Shown: in pieces, positions 7,959 to 16,494 of the stretch
How the letters are laid out: the number at the start of each line of letters is the position of its first letter
Numbering within the stretch: the stretch's first letter is position 1
Origin: Hyphomicrobiales bacterium
GTDB lineage: Bacteria; Pseudomonadota; Alphaproteobacteria; Rhizobiales; Rhizobiaceae
Direction: 5' to 3'
DNA length: 64,000 nt
NCBI GenBank assembly: GCA_900473685.1
Contig: UCNE01000016.1
Coordinates: 20,692 to 84,691, forward strand
Notes under the pieces: generated by a model
The model's database searches: none
Seen by the model: the letters and a program-made list of their open reading frames with translations, nothing else
Told to the model about the DNA's origin: nothing
Translations under genes and position numbers: made by a program

Positions 7959-8033
7959 TACATCCGCAACGAGGATACGAAACCATCGGGATCCGGCGTT
8001 GCCTGGTCGGCGGAATCGTGCGAGATGTCGCGC

Positions 8034-8217
8034 TGATGGTGCTGCTTCCAGGTGACCCTGGAGCGGCTGAAAAGGGAACACGGTGAGGATGACCCATTAG
8101 GGGCCAAAACCGTGGCTGCCCCCGCAACTGTAAGCGGAGAGTGCATTCACAACATCCCACTGGCCGAAAGCCGGGAAGGGGTGGATGCGCACTGACCCGC
8201 GAGCCAGGAGACCTGCC
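8034..8217 (+). ncRNA. Cobalamin (AdoCbl) riboswitch
   Basis: The conserved core of the B12 riboswitch is present in order: AGGGAACACGGTG at about 8073, the GCCAAAACCGTGGCTGCCCC block near 8103, CCGCAACTGTAAGCGG at 8120-8135, CCACTGGCCGAAAGCCGGGAAGG at 8158-8180, and the closing GAGCCAGGAGACCTGCC at 8201-8217. It lies about 130 bases upstream of the first gene of a vitamin B12 uptake operon. In this family ligand binding normally represses the downstream genes. I could not see a clear intrinsic terminator before the first gene, so translational control is the more likely mode. Confidence 0.93.
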
Positions 8218-8343
8218 ATCATCGATGATCAACTGCAACGGACGGGGTGTTCCGATGGAAAAAGTCTGGCTTGAAAGCAACGTTTTTGCGCGTTTGCGCT
8301 TTGTCGCCATGTGGACTCCGGACGTCGCCACCGGGGATAAGAC

Positions 8344-8751
8344 ATGGCACACCATCCACAGCACATCATAACCGTCTGCACCGATTGCCGGATCACCGGC
8401 ACCGCGTGCCGCCCGGGACTGGAGCTGCTCGCCCGCCTCAATGACAGCCTGTCGCGCATGGGCGCTGCCAGCCGGCCTGATTTCTCCATCGAGGGCACCG
8501 TCTGCATGGCCGGCTGCAAGCGTCCCTGCACGATCGCGTTCCAGGCGAGCGGCAAGGCGACTTATCTGTTTGGCGATATCGCGCCAGACACGGATATCGC
8601 AGCGCTGGTGGATTTCGCCGCTATCTATGCCGAACGGCCGGATGGCCTGACACGTGAGGCCGAACGCCCCCGAGGCCTCGGTGGCAAGACCGTCGCCCGA
8701 ATCCCGGCGGCATTCCTTGTGTCGGAACATCACGCAGAGCGCATTCAATGA
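8344..8751 (+). CDS. DUF1636 family metal-binding protein
   Basis: This is a 135-residue cytoplasmic protein of the DUF1636 family, known from B12-riboswitch operons. Six cysteines stand out: C12, C15 and C22 near the N-terminus (VCTDC, TAC) and C54, C58 and C62 in the central motif CMAGCKRPC, giving a thioredoxin-like-ferredoxin pattern that could hold a Fe-S cluster or metal. The start is ATG at 8344 behind GGGGATAAG. It is the first gene after the riboswitch and is followed 24 bases later by the ABC ATPase. The biochemical role is not established; a part in cobalt or cobalamin handling is inferred from context. Confidence 0.85.
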   Translation: MAHHPQHIITVCTDCRITGTACRPGLELLARLNDSLSRMGAASRPDFSIEGTVCMAGCKRPCTIAFQASGKATYLFGDIAPDTDIAALVDFAAIYAERPDGLTREAERPRGLGGKTVARIPAAFLVSEHHAERIQ

Positions 8752-8775
8752 AACCGTGGTTCCGGGAGACGATCC

Positions 8776-9570
8776 ATGAGCTGTAATCGGCGCGGCGCCA
8801 GCCTCAACGTTTCGGGCGTTAGCTGGGGACCAAAAGCCAACCTGCTTCTCGTTCGCGACGTCAGCTTTTCACTGGAAGCAGGCGACCGGCTTGCCATCGT
8901 CGGGCCGAACGGCGCCGGCAAGACATCGCTGTTGCGCTGCCTCTATCGCGGCGTCGCCCCCTTGGAGGGCCGGGTCGAAATCGACGGTGACGATACCCGC
9001 AAGCTTTCCGCCCAGGCTATGGCCCGCCGCGTCGCAGTCGTGTTGCAGGAAATGCCGGCTGATTTCCCGTTCACCGTCCTTGATGTGGTGACAATGGGCC
9101 GTATTCCGAGACGCCAGGGCCTGGCAGGCTGGACAGACGAGGATCGTGCCCAGGTGGCTCACTGCCTGGATCATCTCGATCTCGCCACTATGGCCAAGCG
9201 CCAGTTCTCGACGCTCTCGGGCGGCGAGAAGCAGCGAGTGCTGGTGGCCCGGGCGCTGGCGCAGGAGCCGGATATCATCATTCTTGATGAGCCGACCAAC
9301 CATCTCGATATCCGCCACCAGCTGGAGATTCTTCATCTGCTCTCCGGGCTGGGGCTGACCATCGTCACCACGCTGCACGATATCAACCTGGCCAGCACAT
9401 TCGCCACCCATGTGGCGCTGATGCGGGATGGCCGGATGGTTGGCTTCGGCCTGCCGGACGAGGTGCTGACGCCACACGCGATTTCGGCCACTTTTGGCGT
9501 GACCGCCCTTGCTCATCCGCCACACGGCACCGCCGCCGCGCGTTTTTCATTTTCCCTAAAAACCGCCTGA
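8776..9570 (+). CDS. btuD: Cobalamin-type ABC transporter ATP-binding protein
   Basis: This is a 264-residue ATPase of the FecE/BtuD group. Walker A GPNGAGKT is at residues 43-50, the signature LSGGE at 147-151 and Walker B IIILDEP at 167-173, followed by the D-loop TNHLD. GGGAGACGATCC precedes the ATG. The operon order after a B12 riboswitch supports cobalamin or cobinamide uptake rather than siderophore uptake, though FecE, FhuC and BtuD cannot be separated by sequence alone. The gene symbol is therefore by context. Confidence 0.88.
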   Translation: MSCNRRGASLNVSGVSWGPKANLLLVRDVSFSLEAGDRLAIVGPNGAGKTSLLRCLYRGVAPLEGRVEIDGDDTRKLSAQAMARRVAVVLQEMPADFPFTVLDVVTMGRIPRRQGLAGWTDEDRAQVAHCLDHLDLATMAKRQFSTLSGGEKQRVLVARALAQEPDIIILDEPTNHLDIRHQLEILHLLSGLGLTIVTTLHDINLASTFATHVALMRDGRMVGFGLPDEVLTPHAISATFGVTALAHPPHGTAAARFSFSLKTA

Positions 9571-9586
9571 ACCGAAAGGACCAACC

Positions 9587-10549
9587 ATGCCCTCTTTCCG
9601 CCTGCTCGCCTCCGCCGCGGGTTTCCTCGCCACGGCACTGGTCGCGCTACCTGCCTTCGCCTATCCGGTCACCGTCAAGAGCTGCAATCGCGAGGTCACC
9701 TTCGATGCCGCACCGAAGCGGGCGATTTCCAATGACGTCAATCTCACCGAGATGATGCTGGCTTTGCAACTGCAGGACCACATGGTCGGGTATACCGGTA
9801 TTTCCGGCTGGAAGACGCTGGATGAAAAGCTGCGCGAAGGCATCAAAGCGCTCCCCGAGCTGTCGGAAAAATATCCGACCAAGGAAGTCCTGCTCAACGC
9901 CGATGCCGATTTCTTTTTCGCCGGCTGGAACTACGGCATGAAAGTCGGCGGCGAAGTGACGCCGGAAACGCTCGATCCCTTCAAGATCAAGGTCTACGAG
10001 CTGACGGAATCCTGCATCCATATCATGGCAAGGGCCAAGCCGACGATGAACGACATGTTTGTCGACATCCTCAATCTCGGCGCGATCTTCGGTGTCGACG
10101 ACAGGGCCAAGGCCCTCGTCGCGGGTTATGAAAAAGGGCTTGCCGATATCAAGAGCCGGATTGGTGAGGTCAAGCAGCCCGTACGTGTCTTTGTCTACGA
10201 TTCCGGCACAGAAAAACCATTTACGTCCGGACGGTTCGGCATACCAACCGCGATGATCGAGGCCGCTGGTGGCGCCAACATCATGGAAGATGTGGAAAAA
10301 AGCTGGACCGAAATATCCTGGGAGCCGGTGATCGAGCGCAATCCGCAGGTGATCGTCATTGTCAATTATGGCGATGTCACCGCCGAACAGAAGATCGCCT
10401 TCATGAAGGAAAATCCTGCCTTCAAGAGCCTTGATGCCGTCAAGAATGACCGTTTCGTTGTGCTCGATTATGTCGAAGCGACACCCGGCCCGCGCAACAT
10501 CGACGCGATCGGCCGCCTGGCCGACGCCTTTCATCCGCGCAACATGTAA
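9587..10549 (+). CDS. btuF: Cobalamin-type ABC transporter substrate-binding protein
   Basis: This is a 320-residue periplasmic binding protein of the TroA/BtuF fold. Residues 1-25 form a Sec signal peptide ending AFA. The mature part begins YPVTVKSCNREVTFDAAPKRAI, typical of the family's first beta strand, and has the long central helix characteristic of class III receptors. It starts 16 bases after the ATPase gene. The riboswitch ahead of the operon makes a corrinoid the probable ligand. A strong terminator follows this gene before the permease gene. Confidence 0.85.
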   Translation: MPSFRLLASAAGFLATALVALPAFAYPVTVKSCNREVTFDAAPKRAISNDVNLTEMMLALQLQDHMVGYTGISGWKTLDEKLREGIKALPELSEKYPTKEVLLNADADFFFAGWNYGMKVGGEVTPETLDPFKIKVYELTESCIHIMARAKPTMNDMFVDILNLGAIFGVDDRAKALVAGYEKGLADIKSRIGEVKQPVRVFVYDSGTEKPFTSGRFGIPTAMIEAAGGANIMEDVEKSWTEISWEPVIERNPQVIVIVNYGDVTAEQKIAFMKENPAFKSLDAVKNDRFVVLDYVEATPGPRNIDAIGRLADAFHPRNM

Positions 10550-10573
10550 CCGCTGCTGATCCGAAACATCCGG

Positions 10574-10603
10574 CCGGGCGGGGCAATCTGCCCGGTTTTT
10601 TTT
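10574..10603 (+). terminator. Intrinsic terminator between btuF and btuC
   Basis: A GC-rich stem (CCGGGC at 10574-10579 with GCCCGG at 10590-10595; an alternative stem GGGCA/TGCCC overlaps it) is followed at once by eight T residues (10596-10603). It is a textbook intrinsic terminator but sits inside the transport operon. Confidence 0.8.
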
Positions 10604-10619
10604 GCTTCCTGCGCACAAC

Positions 10620-11639
10620 ATGGACCCTGATATGACCGGTGGCCGATTTCTTCTGACGATAACCGTATCGGCGACCCTGATTTGCCTTTGCATCACTGCA
10701 GGCGTGTCTCTGGGCGCCACCCCCATTTCCTTCGGCACCGTCTGGTCCATCGTTGCCAACAAGCTGGCGCCGGGCTTAATCGAGGTTACGTGGTCGGCCG
10801 GCCGCGACAGCATCGTCTGGGATGTCCGTTTTCCGCGCGTCATCCTGGCAGCGCTGGTGGGGGCGGGTCTCGCGGTGGTCGGCACCGTATTGCAGGCCGT
10901 CACGCGCAATCCGCTGGCTGACCCGCATCTTCTCGGAGTATCCTCCGGCGGAGCGCTTGGCGCGATCCTGGCATTGCTTCACACCGGTCTCATCTTCGGC
11001 CTCGTCACCGTGCCGCTGTTTGCCTTCGCCGGCTCTCTGCTTGCCACCATCGCTGTGGTTGCGGTCACACGCTTTTCAGGACAGGCCGCTGATCGGCTTG
11101 TGCTATCGGGTGTTGCCGTCGCCTTCGTTGCAACAGCGCTTGGCAACCTCTTGATATTTCTCGGCGACCCGCGCGCCGTACATACGGTGGTGTTCTGGAT
11201 GCTGGGCGGCCTGGGACTGGCGCAATGGCCGCATCTTGTCTATCCCGCCGCAGTTCTCGGCGTCTGCCTGACATGGCTCGTCCTGCGTGCGCGGGAAATC
11301 AACGCGCTGGCCATGGGCGATGAAACGGCGGCAACACTGGGCATTCCGGTCGCACGTTTCCGGGCACAGCTCTTCGTCGTGACGGCCCTTCTCACCGGGG
11401 TCATGGTCGCCTTTTCCGGTGCCATCGGGTTTATCGGCCTGATGGTGCCGCATTTCGTCCGGCTTGTCGCAGGCAGCGACAATGTCCGTGTCATCCCTTT
11501 ATCCGCGCTGGCAGGTGCAGTGGTGCTGGTTCTTGCCGATATCGCCGCCCGCGTTGTCATGGCACCGGAGGATATTCCGATTGGCGTCATAACAGGGCTG
11601 GTCGGCGGCCTGGCCTTCATAGCAATCCTGCGGCGATGA
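10620..11639 (+). CDS. btuC: Cobalamin-type ABC transporter permease (FecCD/BtuC family)
   Basis: This is an inner-membrane permease of about 340 residues with the roughly ten TM helices of the FecCD family. Family motifs include RFPRVILAALVGAGLAVVG (the R-P-R cytoplasmic segment), AVTRNPLADPHLLGVSSGG and GFIGLMVPHFVRL. An ATG at 10620 is taken; ATG 10632 and TTG 10602 are alternatives, and none has a strong Shine-Dalgarno sequence, so the start is uncertain. It is separated from btuF by the terminator above, so its expression probably relies on read-through or another promoter. Confidence 0.88.
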   Translation: MDPDMTGGRFLLTITVSATLICLCITAGVSLGATPISFGTVWSIVANKLAPGLIEVTWSAGRDSIVWDVRFPRVILAALVGAGLAVVGTVLQAVTRNPLADPHLLGVSSGGALGAILALLHTGLIFGLVTVPLFAFAGSLLATIAVVAVTRFSGQAADRLVLSGVAVAFVATALGNLLIFLGDPRAVHTVVFWMLGGLGLAQWPHLVYPAAVLGVCLTWLVLRAREINALAMGDETAATLGIPVARFRAQLFVVTALLTGVMVAFSGAIGFIGLMVPHFVRLVAGSDNVRVIPLSALAGAVVLVLADIAARVVMAPEDIPIGVITGLVGGLAFIAILRR

Positions 11640-11679
11640 TCCGGTACAACAGCGGAGCTGGACGAGACCTATCTGCCGT

Positions 11680-12318
11680 CTACGCTTTCAAATAACCAAT
11701 AACGGCATCGGCAATCATCGTGCGGTGCCGTTCGATCGTGGCGGCTTCTGAAAGGTCACGGCGAAAAATCGAGCCGAACGTATAGCGGTTGGAAACCCGG
11801 AAAAAGCAGAACGCGCTGATCATCATATGAATGTCGATCGGATCGGCCTGTCGCATGAAAACGCGCTGGCTGACCCCACGCTCCAGAATGCCGGCGATGG
11901 TCTCGATGACGGAGACGTTGAGGTCGCGGATTGCCTCCGAGCGCAGCATATGGGCGGCGTGGTGGATGTTTTCGATGCTGACCAGCCGCACGAAATCCGG
12001 ATGCGCCTCGTCATGGTCGAAGGTGGTCGAGATCAGCACCCGCAGGGCCTCTTCCGGCTCCAGATTGGAGAGCTGGAGGTCCGCTTCCAGCGTGCGGATC
12101 TTGCGGTAGGAGCGCTCCAGCACGGCAAGATAGAGGCCTTCCTTGCTGCCAAAGTAATAATAAATCATGCGCTTGGACGTGCGGGTCCGCTCGGCGATGG
12201 CATCGACGCGCCCGCCGGCCAGGCCATGCGTGGAAAATTCTTCCGTCGCCACCTCGAGGATATTTTCCTGGGTACGCTGCGGATCGTTTTTCCTGCCGTT
12301 TTCAGCCTTGCTTGCCAT
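11680..12318 (-). CDS. TetR/AcrR-family regulator, probable quinate/shikimate regulator
   Basis: This is a 212-residue repressor-type protein. The TetR HTH covers about residues 15-62 (RTQENILEVATEEFSTHGLAGGRVDAIAERTRTSKRMIYYYFGSKEGLY), and the C-terminal helical region is a TetR_C-type ligand domain. I chose the ATG at 12318 because GGAGCGGCGGAGC precedes it; a longer frame to 12408 adds residues with no domain. It is divergent from the TRAP transporter and shikimate/quinate catabolic genes, and an operator-like palindrome lies between them. A QuiR-like role is inferred from position. Confidence 0.88.
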   Translation of the reverse strand: MASKAENGRKNDPQRTQENILEVATEEFSTHGLAGGRVDAIAERTRTSKRMIYYYFGSKEGLYLAVLERSYRKIRTLEADLQLSNLEPEEALRVLISTTFDHDEAHPDFVRLVSIENIHHAAHMLRSEAIRDLNVSVIETIAGILERGVSQRVFMRQADPIDIHMMISAFCFFRVSNRYTFGSIFRRDLSEAATIERHRTMIADAVIGYLKA

Positions 12319-12447
12319 GCTCCGCCGCTCCCTCCCGGCGCCTCGCTCGTCCAGTCCGCGTGTCTCCAACACGGGAATCTGCATCCGGCTACCCGGTATG
12401 CCCATCAAGTCATAGTCAGCTTGCAGTCCGCTTTCAATAGATGCCTA

Positions 12448-12469
12448 TTGACATACGTACCAGTTCGTA
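12448..12469. promoter_or_regulatory. TetR operator overlapping a promoter element
   Basis: A -35-like TTGACA (12448-12453) abuts TACGTACCAGTTCGTA (12454-12469), an imperfect palindrome with 12 of 16 symmetric positions. It lies in the 287-base divergent region between the TetR gene and the TRAP operon, the expected place for repressor binding. The rest of this spacer shows only a strong AGGAGGAGG at about 12498-12506 that is not followed by an obvious gene. Confidence 0.55.
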
Positions 12470-12605
12470 CATTTTGTAATCGCGCCGAATGTTCCTGAGG
12501 AGGAGGCACCAGCGCGGATATCCCGTTACGGTATTGTGCAGCCGTTGCTGATGCAGCACACGGCAAACAATCGCAACCGGCGGAATCCATCTCGGGAGGA
12601 CTGGC

Positions 12606-13166
12606 ATGACACGCATCATCGATTTCTATTTTTTTGTGCTGAAGGTGATCATCGCCCTTCTGCTTGCCGCCATGGTCATTCTGGTGTTCGGCAATGTCGT
12701 GCTGCGTTATGCCTTCAATCAGGGCATCACCTCGTCCGAAGAGCTTTCCCGGGTCTTCTTCATCTGGCTGACATTCCTCGGCGCCGTCGTCGCCATGCGG
12801 GAACACGGCCATCTCGGCGTCGATTCGCTGATCAAGCGGCTGCCGCCAACCGGCGCAAAGCTGGCCGTTCTGGCAGGGCAGGGGCTGATGCTTTTGGCAA
12901 CAGCGCTGATGATCAGCGGCAGCTGGACACAAACGCTGATCAACCTGCCAGCGGCGATGCCGGCAACCGGTCTCTCCATGGGCTTTTTCTACGGTGCCGG
13001 CCTCGCCTTCGGCATCCCGGCCTTCCTGATCATCCTCTGGGACATGTTTTGTGTCGCAACCGGCCGCATCGACGTCACCACCGCCGAATTTGTCCGTGAC
13101 AGTGAAGAACAGGCGGCTCACGACGACCACCCCGCGCCACAAGCCGTCACCGGCGTGAAGATCTGA
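12606..13166 (+). CDS. TRAP transporter small permease (DctQ family)
   Basis: This is a 186-residue membrane protein with about four TM helices, the small subunit of a tripartite ATP-independent periplasmic transporter. The DctQ feature ITSSEELSRVFFIWLTFLGAVVAMRE, with the E-L-(S/A)-R segment, is clear. GGGAGGACTGGC lies before the ATG. It opens the operon dctQ-dctM-dctP and then shikimate/quinate enzymes. The transporter is driven by a cation gradient. The substrate (quinate or shikimate) is inferred from the downstream enzymes. Confidence 0.93.
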   Translation: MTRIIDFYFFVLKVIIALLLAAMVILVFGNVVLRYAFNQGITSSEELSRVFFIWLTFLGAVVAMREHGHLGVDSLIKRLPPTGAKLAVLAGQGLMLLATALMISGSWTQTLINLPAAMPATGLSMGFFYGAGLAFGIPAFLIILWDMFCVATGRIDVTTAEFVRDSEEQAAHDDHPAPQAVTGVKI

Positions 13167-13176
13167 GGAGAGCGCC

Positions 13177-14457
13177 ATGACCTTGACAATTTTCCTCGGT
13201 GCACTTCTTGGCCCCATGGCGCTCGGTGTTCCGATCGCATTCGCCCTGATCATCAGCGGCGTGGCGCTGATGATGTACATGGGCATTTTCGATGCACAGA
13301 TCGTCGCGCAGAACGTCATGAATGGCGCCGACAGCTTTCCGCTGATGGCCGTGCCTTTCTTTCTCCTGGCCGGCGAGGTGATGAACACCGGCGGCCTGTC
13401 GCGCCGGATCGTCAACCTTGCCATGGCATTGGTCGGCCATGTGCGCGGCGGGCTGGGTTTCGTGGCGATCTTTGCTGCCTGCATCCTGTCCAGTCTTTCC
13501 GGTTCCGCAGTGGCGGATGCCGCGGCGCTCGGCGCACTGCTCTACCCGATGATGTTGAAATCCGGCCATGACCCGGCCCGCACCGGCGGTCTTCTGGCAT
13601 CCGCTTCGGTCATCGGTCCTATCATCCCGCCCTCGATCGGCTTCATCCTCTACGGCGTTGTCGGCGGCGTCTCGATCACCAAGCTCTTCCTTGCCGGTAT
13701 CGTGCCGGGTCTGCTGATTGCGCTGGCGCTTTGCGTCACCTGGCTGCTGGTGGCGCGCAAAGAGCAATTCGCGCTGCCGCCCCGGCAGAGTGGCGCAGTC
13801 CGCATGAAAGCCTTCGTCGATGCCATCTGGGCGCTGATGCTGCCGGTTATCATCGTGTTCGGCTTGAAGTTCGGTGTCTTTACACCAACGGAAGCAGGCG
13901 TTGTTGCAGCCGTCTATTCGCTGTTTGTCGCCATGGTCATCTACCGCGAACTGCCACCGTCGCGCGTGTTTCATGTCTTCGTCGCGGCAGCAAAGATCAC
14001 CTCGATCGTGATGTTCCTGGTGGCCTGCGCGGCCGTTTCCGCCTGGCTGATCACGGTTGCGGATGTGCCAGGCGATCTCGTCGCGCTGCTGGAGCCGCTG
14101 ATGGACAACCAGACGCTGCTCTTGATCGCCATCATGGTGCTGATCGTTCTGGTCGGTACTGCCATGGATATGACGCCAACGATCCTGATCATGACGCCCG
14201 TACTGATGCCGGTGATCAAGCAGGCGGGCATCGACCCGGTCTATTTCGGTGTCCTGTTCATCATCAACAATTCCATTGGCCTGATCACCCCGCCCGTCGG
14301 CACCGTGCTCAACGTCATCTGCGGTGTCTCCAAGCTGTCAATGGAAGATCTGATGAAGGGCGTCATGCCCTTCCTGATTGCCGAACTGATCGTGCTTTTC
14401 CTGCTCGTTCTGTTCCCGCAGCTGGTGACCGCGCCGGTCGCTTGGTTCGGGCATTGA
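13177..14457 (+). CDS. TRAP transporter large permease (DctM family)
   Basis: This is a 426-residue, highly hydrophobic membrane subunit with about twelve TM helices, the ion-coupled translocation channel of the TRAP system. Diagnostic stretches are FPLMAVPFFLLAGEVMN, the SGSAVADAAALG block, IIPPSIGFILYG and MDMTPTILIMTPVL. It starts 10 bases after dctQ. A 66-base gap follows before the receptor gene, as is common where the receptor is made in excess. Confidence 0.95.
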   Translation: MTLTIFLGALLGPMALGVPIAFALIISGVALMMYMGIFDAQIVAQNVMNGADSFPLMAVPFFLLAGEVMNTGGLSRRIVNLAMALVGHVRGGLGFVAIFAACILSSLSGSAVADAAALGALLYPMMLKSGHDPARTGGLLASASVIGPIIPPSIGFILYGVVGGVSITKLFLAGIVPGLLIALALCVTWLLVARKEQFALPPRQSGAVRMKAFVDAIWALMLPVIIVFGLKFGVFTPTEAGVVAAVYSLFVAMVIYRELPPSRVFHVFVAAAKITSIVMFLVACAAVSAWLITVADVPGDLVALLEPLMDNQTLLLIAIMVLIVLVGTAMDMTPTILIMTPVLMPVIKQAGIDPVYFGVLFIINNSIGLITPPVGTVLNVICGVSKLSMEDLMKGVMPFLIAELIVLFLLVLFPQLVTAPVAWFGH

Positions 14458-14523
14458 GGCGGAAGAGCGTTTTGAAAACCATTCAACCGGTCGGGAAAAC
14501 CGGCCAAAATCTGGGAGGAAAGC

Positions 14524-15537
14524 ATGTTGAACAAGATGATGAAACTGGCATTGGGGCTCGCTCTACCCGCAATGCTTCTGGCTGGAACCGCCTCGGCTGA
14601 AATCCGCGAAACCACGCTGAAATTTGCGAGCGCCAACAACAAGGGCCACCCGCAGGTCACCGGCATGGAAAAGTTCGCCGAGATCGTCAAGGAAAAGAGC
14701 GGCGGCAAGATCGACGTCAAGCTGTTCCCGGGCGGCGTGCTTGGTGGCGACGTGCAGACCGTCTCGGCGCTGCAGGGAGGCGTCGTCGAGATGCTGGTGC
14801 TGAACGCCGGTATTCTCGCCAGCAACGTCAAGGCCTTCGGCGCTGTCGACCTGCCGTTCCTGTTCAACAGCGGCGAAGAAGCCGACAAGATCATGGATGG
14901 TCCGTTCGGCAAGAGCCTGTCCGACAAGCTGCCAGACACCGGCCTCGTTGGTCTTGCCTATTGGGAGCTCGGCTTCCGCAATCTCACCAACAACCGTCAT
15001 CCGGTGACCAAGCTCGAAGATATCAAGGGCCTGAAGATCCGCACGCTGCAATCGCCGATCCCGATCGAGCTGTTCAATGGCCTCGGCGCCAATGCCGTGC
15101 CGCTGCCTTACACCGAACTCTACACGGCGCTGGAAACCGGCACTGTGGACGGCCAGGAAAATCCGGCAGCCAACATTCTCAACGCCAAGTTCTTCGAAGT
15201 GCAGAAGTACATGACGGTGACCCGTCACCAGTACAATCCGCAGATCGTGCTGATCAGCAAGGTCTTCTGGGACAAGCTGAACGACGAGGAAAAGGCTGTC
15301 CTGCAGTCGGCCGCGACCGAAGCCCGCGACTATCAGCGCACGGTCTCGCGCGAGGTGGATGCCAAGGCCATGGCCGAGATCAAGGCCACCGGCATGGAGG
15401 TTTCCGAACTCAGCCCGGAAGAAACGCAGAAGTTGCGTGATGCCGTCAAGCCGCTGGTTGACAAGTTCAGCGGCGAAATCGGCCCCGAGACCGTCTCGCT
15501 GCTGTTCAAGGAACTGGCAGCGGCCCGCGGCCAGTAA
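14524..15537 (+). CDS. TRAP transporter substrate-binding protein (DctP family)
   Basis: This is a 337-residue periplasmic receptor. Residues 1-25 are a signal peptide ending ASA before EIRETTLKFAS. The DctP features are present: the long KFAEIVKEKSGGKIDVKLFPGG helix-strand, and the conserved Arg in LKIRTLQSPIPIELFNGLGANAVPLPYTELYTALETGTVDGQENP, which normally binds the ligand carboxylate. GGGAGGAAAGC precedes the ATG. Carboxylate binding agrees with quinate or shikimate as cargo, as suggested by the next two genes. Confidence 0.94.
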   Translation: MLNKMMKLALGLALPAMLLAGTASAEIRETTLKFASANNKGHPQVTGMEKFAEIVKEKSGGKIDVKLFPGGVLGGDVQTVSALQGGVVEMLVLNAGILASNVKAFGAVDLPFLFNSGEEADKIMDGPFGKSLSDKLPDTGLVGLAYWELGFRNLTNNRHPVTKLEDIKGLKIRTLQSPIPIELFNGLGANAVPLPYTELYTALETGTVDGQENPAANILNAKFFEVQKYMTVTRHQYNPQIVLISKVFWDKLNDEEKAVLQSAATEARDYQRTVSREVDAKAMAEIKATGMEVSELSPEETQKLRDAVKPLVDKFSGEIGPETVSLLFKELAAARGQ

Positions 15538-15603
15538 CGCCTTTGCCGGTCTGCCTTGCGGCGGGCCGGCTCATCCCTTCTAATAATCACGGAACCTGCT
15601 GCA

Positions 15604-16494
15604 ATGGCCGAAACACGTCTGAAAACTCTGAAAGCCGGTTTGATCGGCGCGGGTATCCAGGCTTCGCTGACACCGGCGATGCACATGCAGGAAGGGGCAG
15701 CCCAAGGGCTTGCCTACGACTACGAGCTGATCGATCTCAACCAGCGCGGCCTGACAGCCGGCAGCCTTGCCGAACTTTTGGGCCAGGCCGAACAGCACGG
15801 TTTGAGCGGCCTCAACATCACCCACCCCTGCAAGCAACTGGTCATTCCCTATCTCGACACGCTCTCCGACGAGGCACGCGCATTGGGCGCAGTGAATACT
15901 GTCGTCCTGAAAAACGGCCGGCGGCATGGCCACAACACCGACTGGTGGGGATTTGCCGAAAGCTTTCGCCGGGGTTTGCCCGATGCCGATCTTGAGGCGG
16001 CGGTTCAGATCGGTGCCGGCGGCGCCGGTGTCGCCACCGCCTATGCCATCCTGTCGCTGGGCTTGAAGAACCTGATGGTCTTCGATCTCGATCCGGAGCG
16101 GGCGTCGCATCTGGTGCGGTCGCTGTCCGCACTGTTTCCGGAGGCGACGATTACGGCCCCCAATGATCTGGCGGCGGCGGTCGGATCGGCATCCGGACTG
16201 ATCCACGCGACCCCGACCGGCATGGCGAAATATCCGGGTATTCCGCTTTCGCCGGACCTGCTTTCGCCCCGCCAGTGGGTCGCCGAGATCGTCTATTTCC
16301 CGCTTGAAACCGCGCTTCTGAAGGCTGCGAGGGCACGAGGCTGCCGGGTGCTCAATGGCGGCGGCATGGCGGTCTTCCAGGCCGTCGGCGCCTTTCGCCT
16401 GTTTACCGGCCGCGAGCCGGATGCCTACCGGATGATGCGGCATTTCGACAACCTGACATCCGGCAGCAAACATTCAAGTGAGGTCTCGCAATGA
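15604..16494 (+). CDS. Shikimate/quinate dehydrogenase (AroE superfamily)
   Basis: This is a cytosolic NAD(P)-dependent dehydrogenase of about 296 residues acting on shikimate and/or quinate. The N-terminal substrate domain shows SLTP (the S-x-T-P carboxylate site), NITHPCK with the catalytic Lys, and NTDWWG. The Rossmann motif GAGGAG is near residue 138. An ATG at 15604 is preferred; a TTG at 15556 would add 16 unrelated residues. The neighbours (TRAP importer, 3-dehydroshikimate dehydratase) point to a catabolic rather than biosynthetic enzyme. The cofactor and the exact substrate cannot be fixed by eye. Its stop overlaps the next start (ATGA). Confidence 0.88.
   Translation: MAETRLKTLKAGLIGAGIQASLTPAMHMQEGAAQGLAYDYELIDLNQRGLTAGSLAELLGQAEQHGLSGLNITHPCKQLVIPYLDTLSDEARALGAVNTVVLKNGRRHGHNTDWWGFAESFRRGLPDADLEAAVQIGAGGAGVATAYAILSLGLKNLMVFDLDPERASHLVRSLSALFPEATITAPNDLAAAVGSASGLIHATPTGMAKYPGIPLSPDLLSPRQWVAEIVYFPLETALLKAARARGCRVLNGGGMAVFQAVGAFRLFTGREPDAYRMMRHFDNLTSGSKHSSEVSQ

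Noticed and set aside
9647..10909. A 420-codon minus-strand frame opposite btuF and btuC
   Set aside because: The plus-strand genes have signal peptide and family motifs; the antisense frame has none and spans the terminator at 10574-10603.
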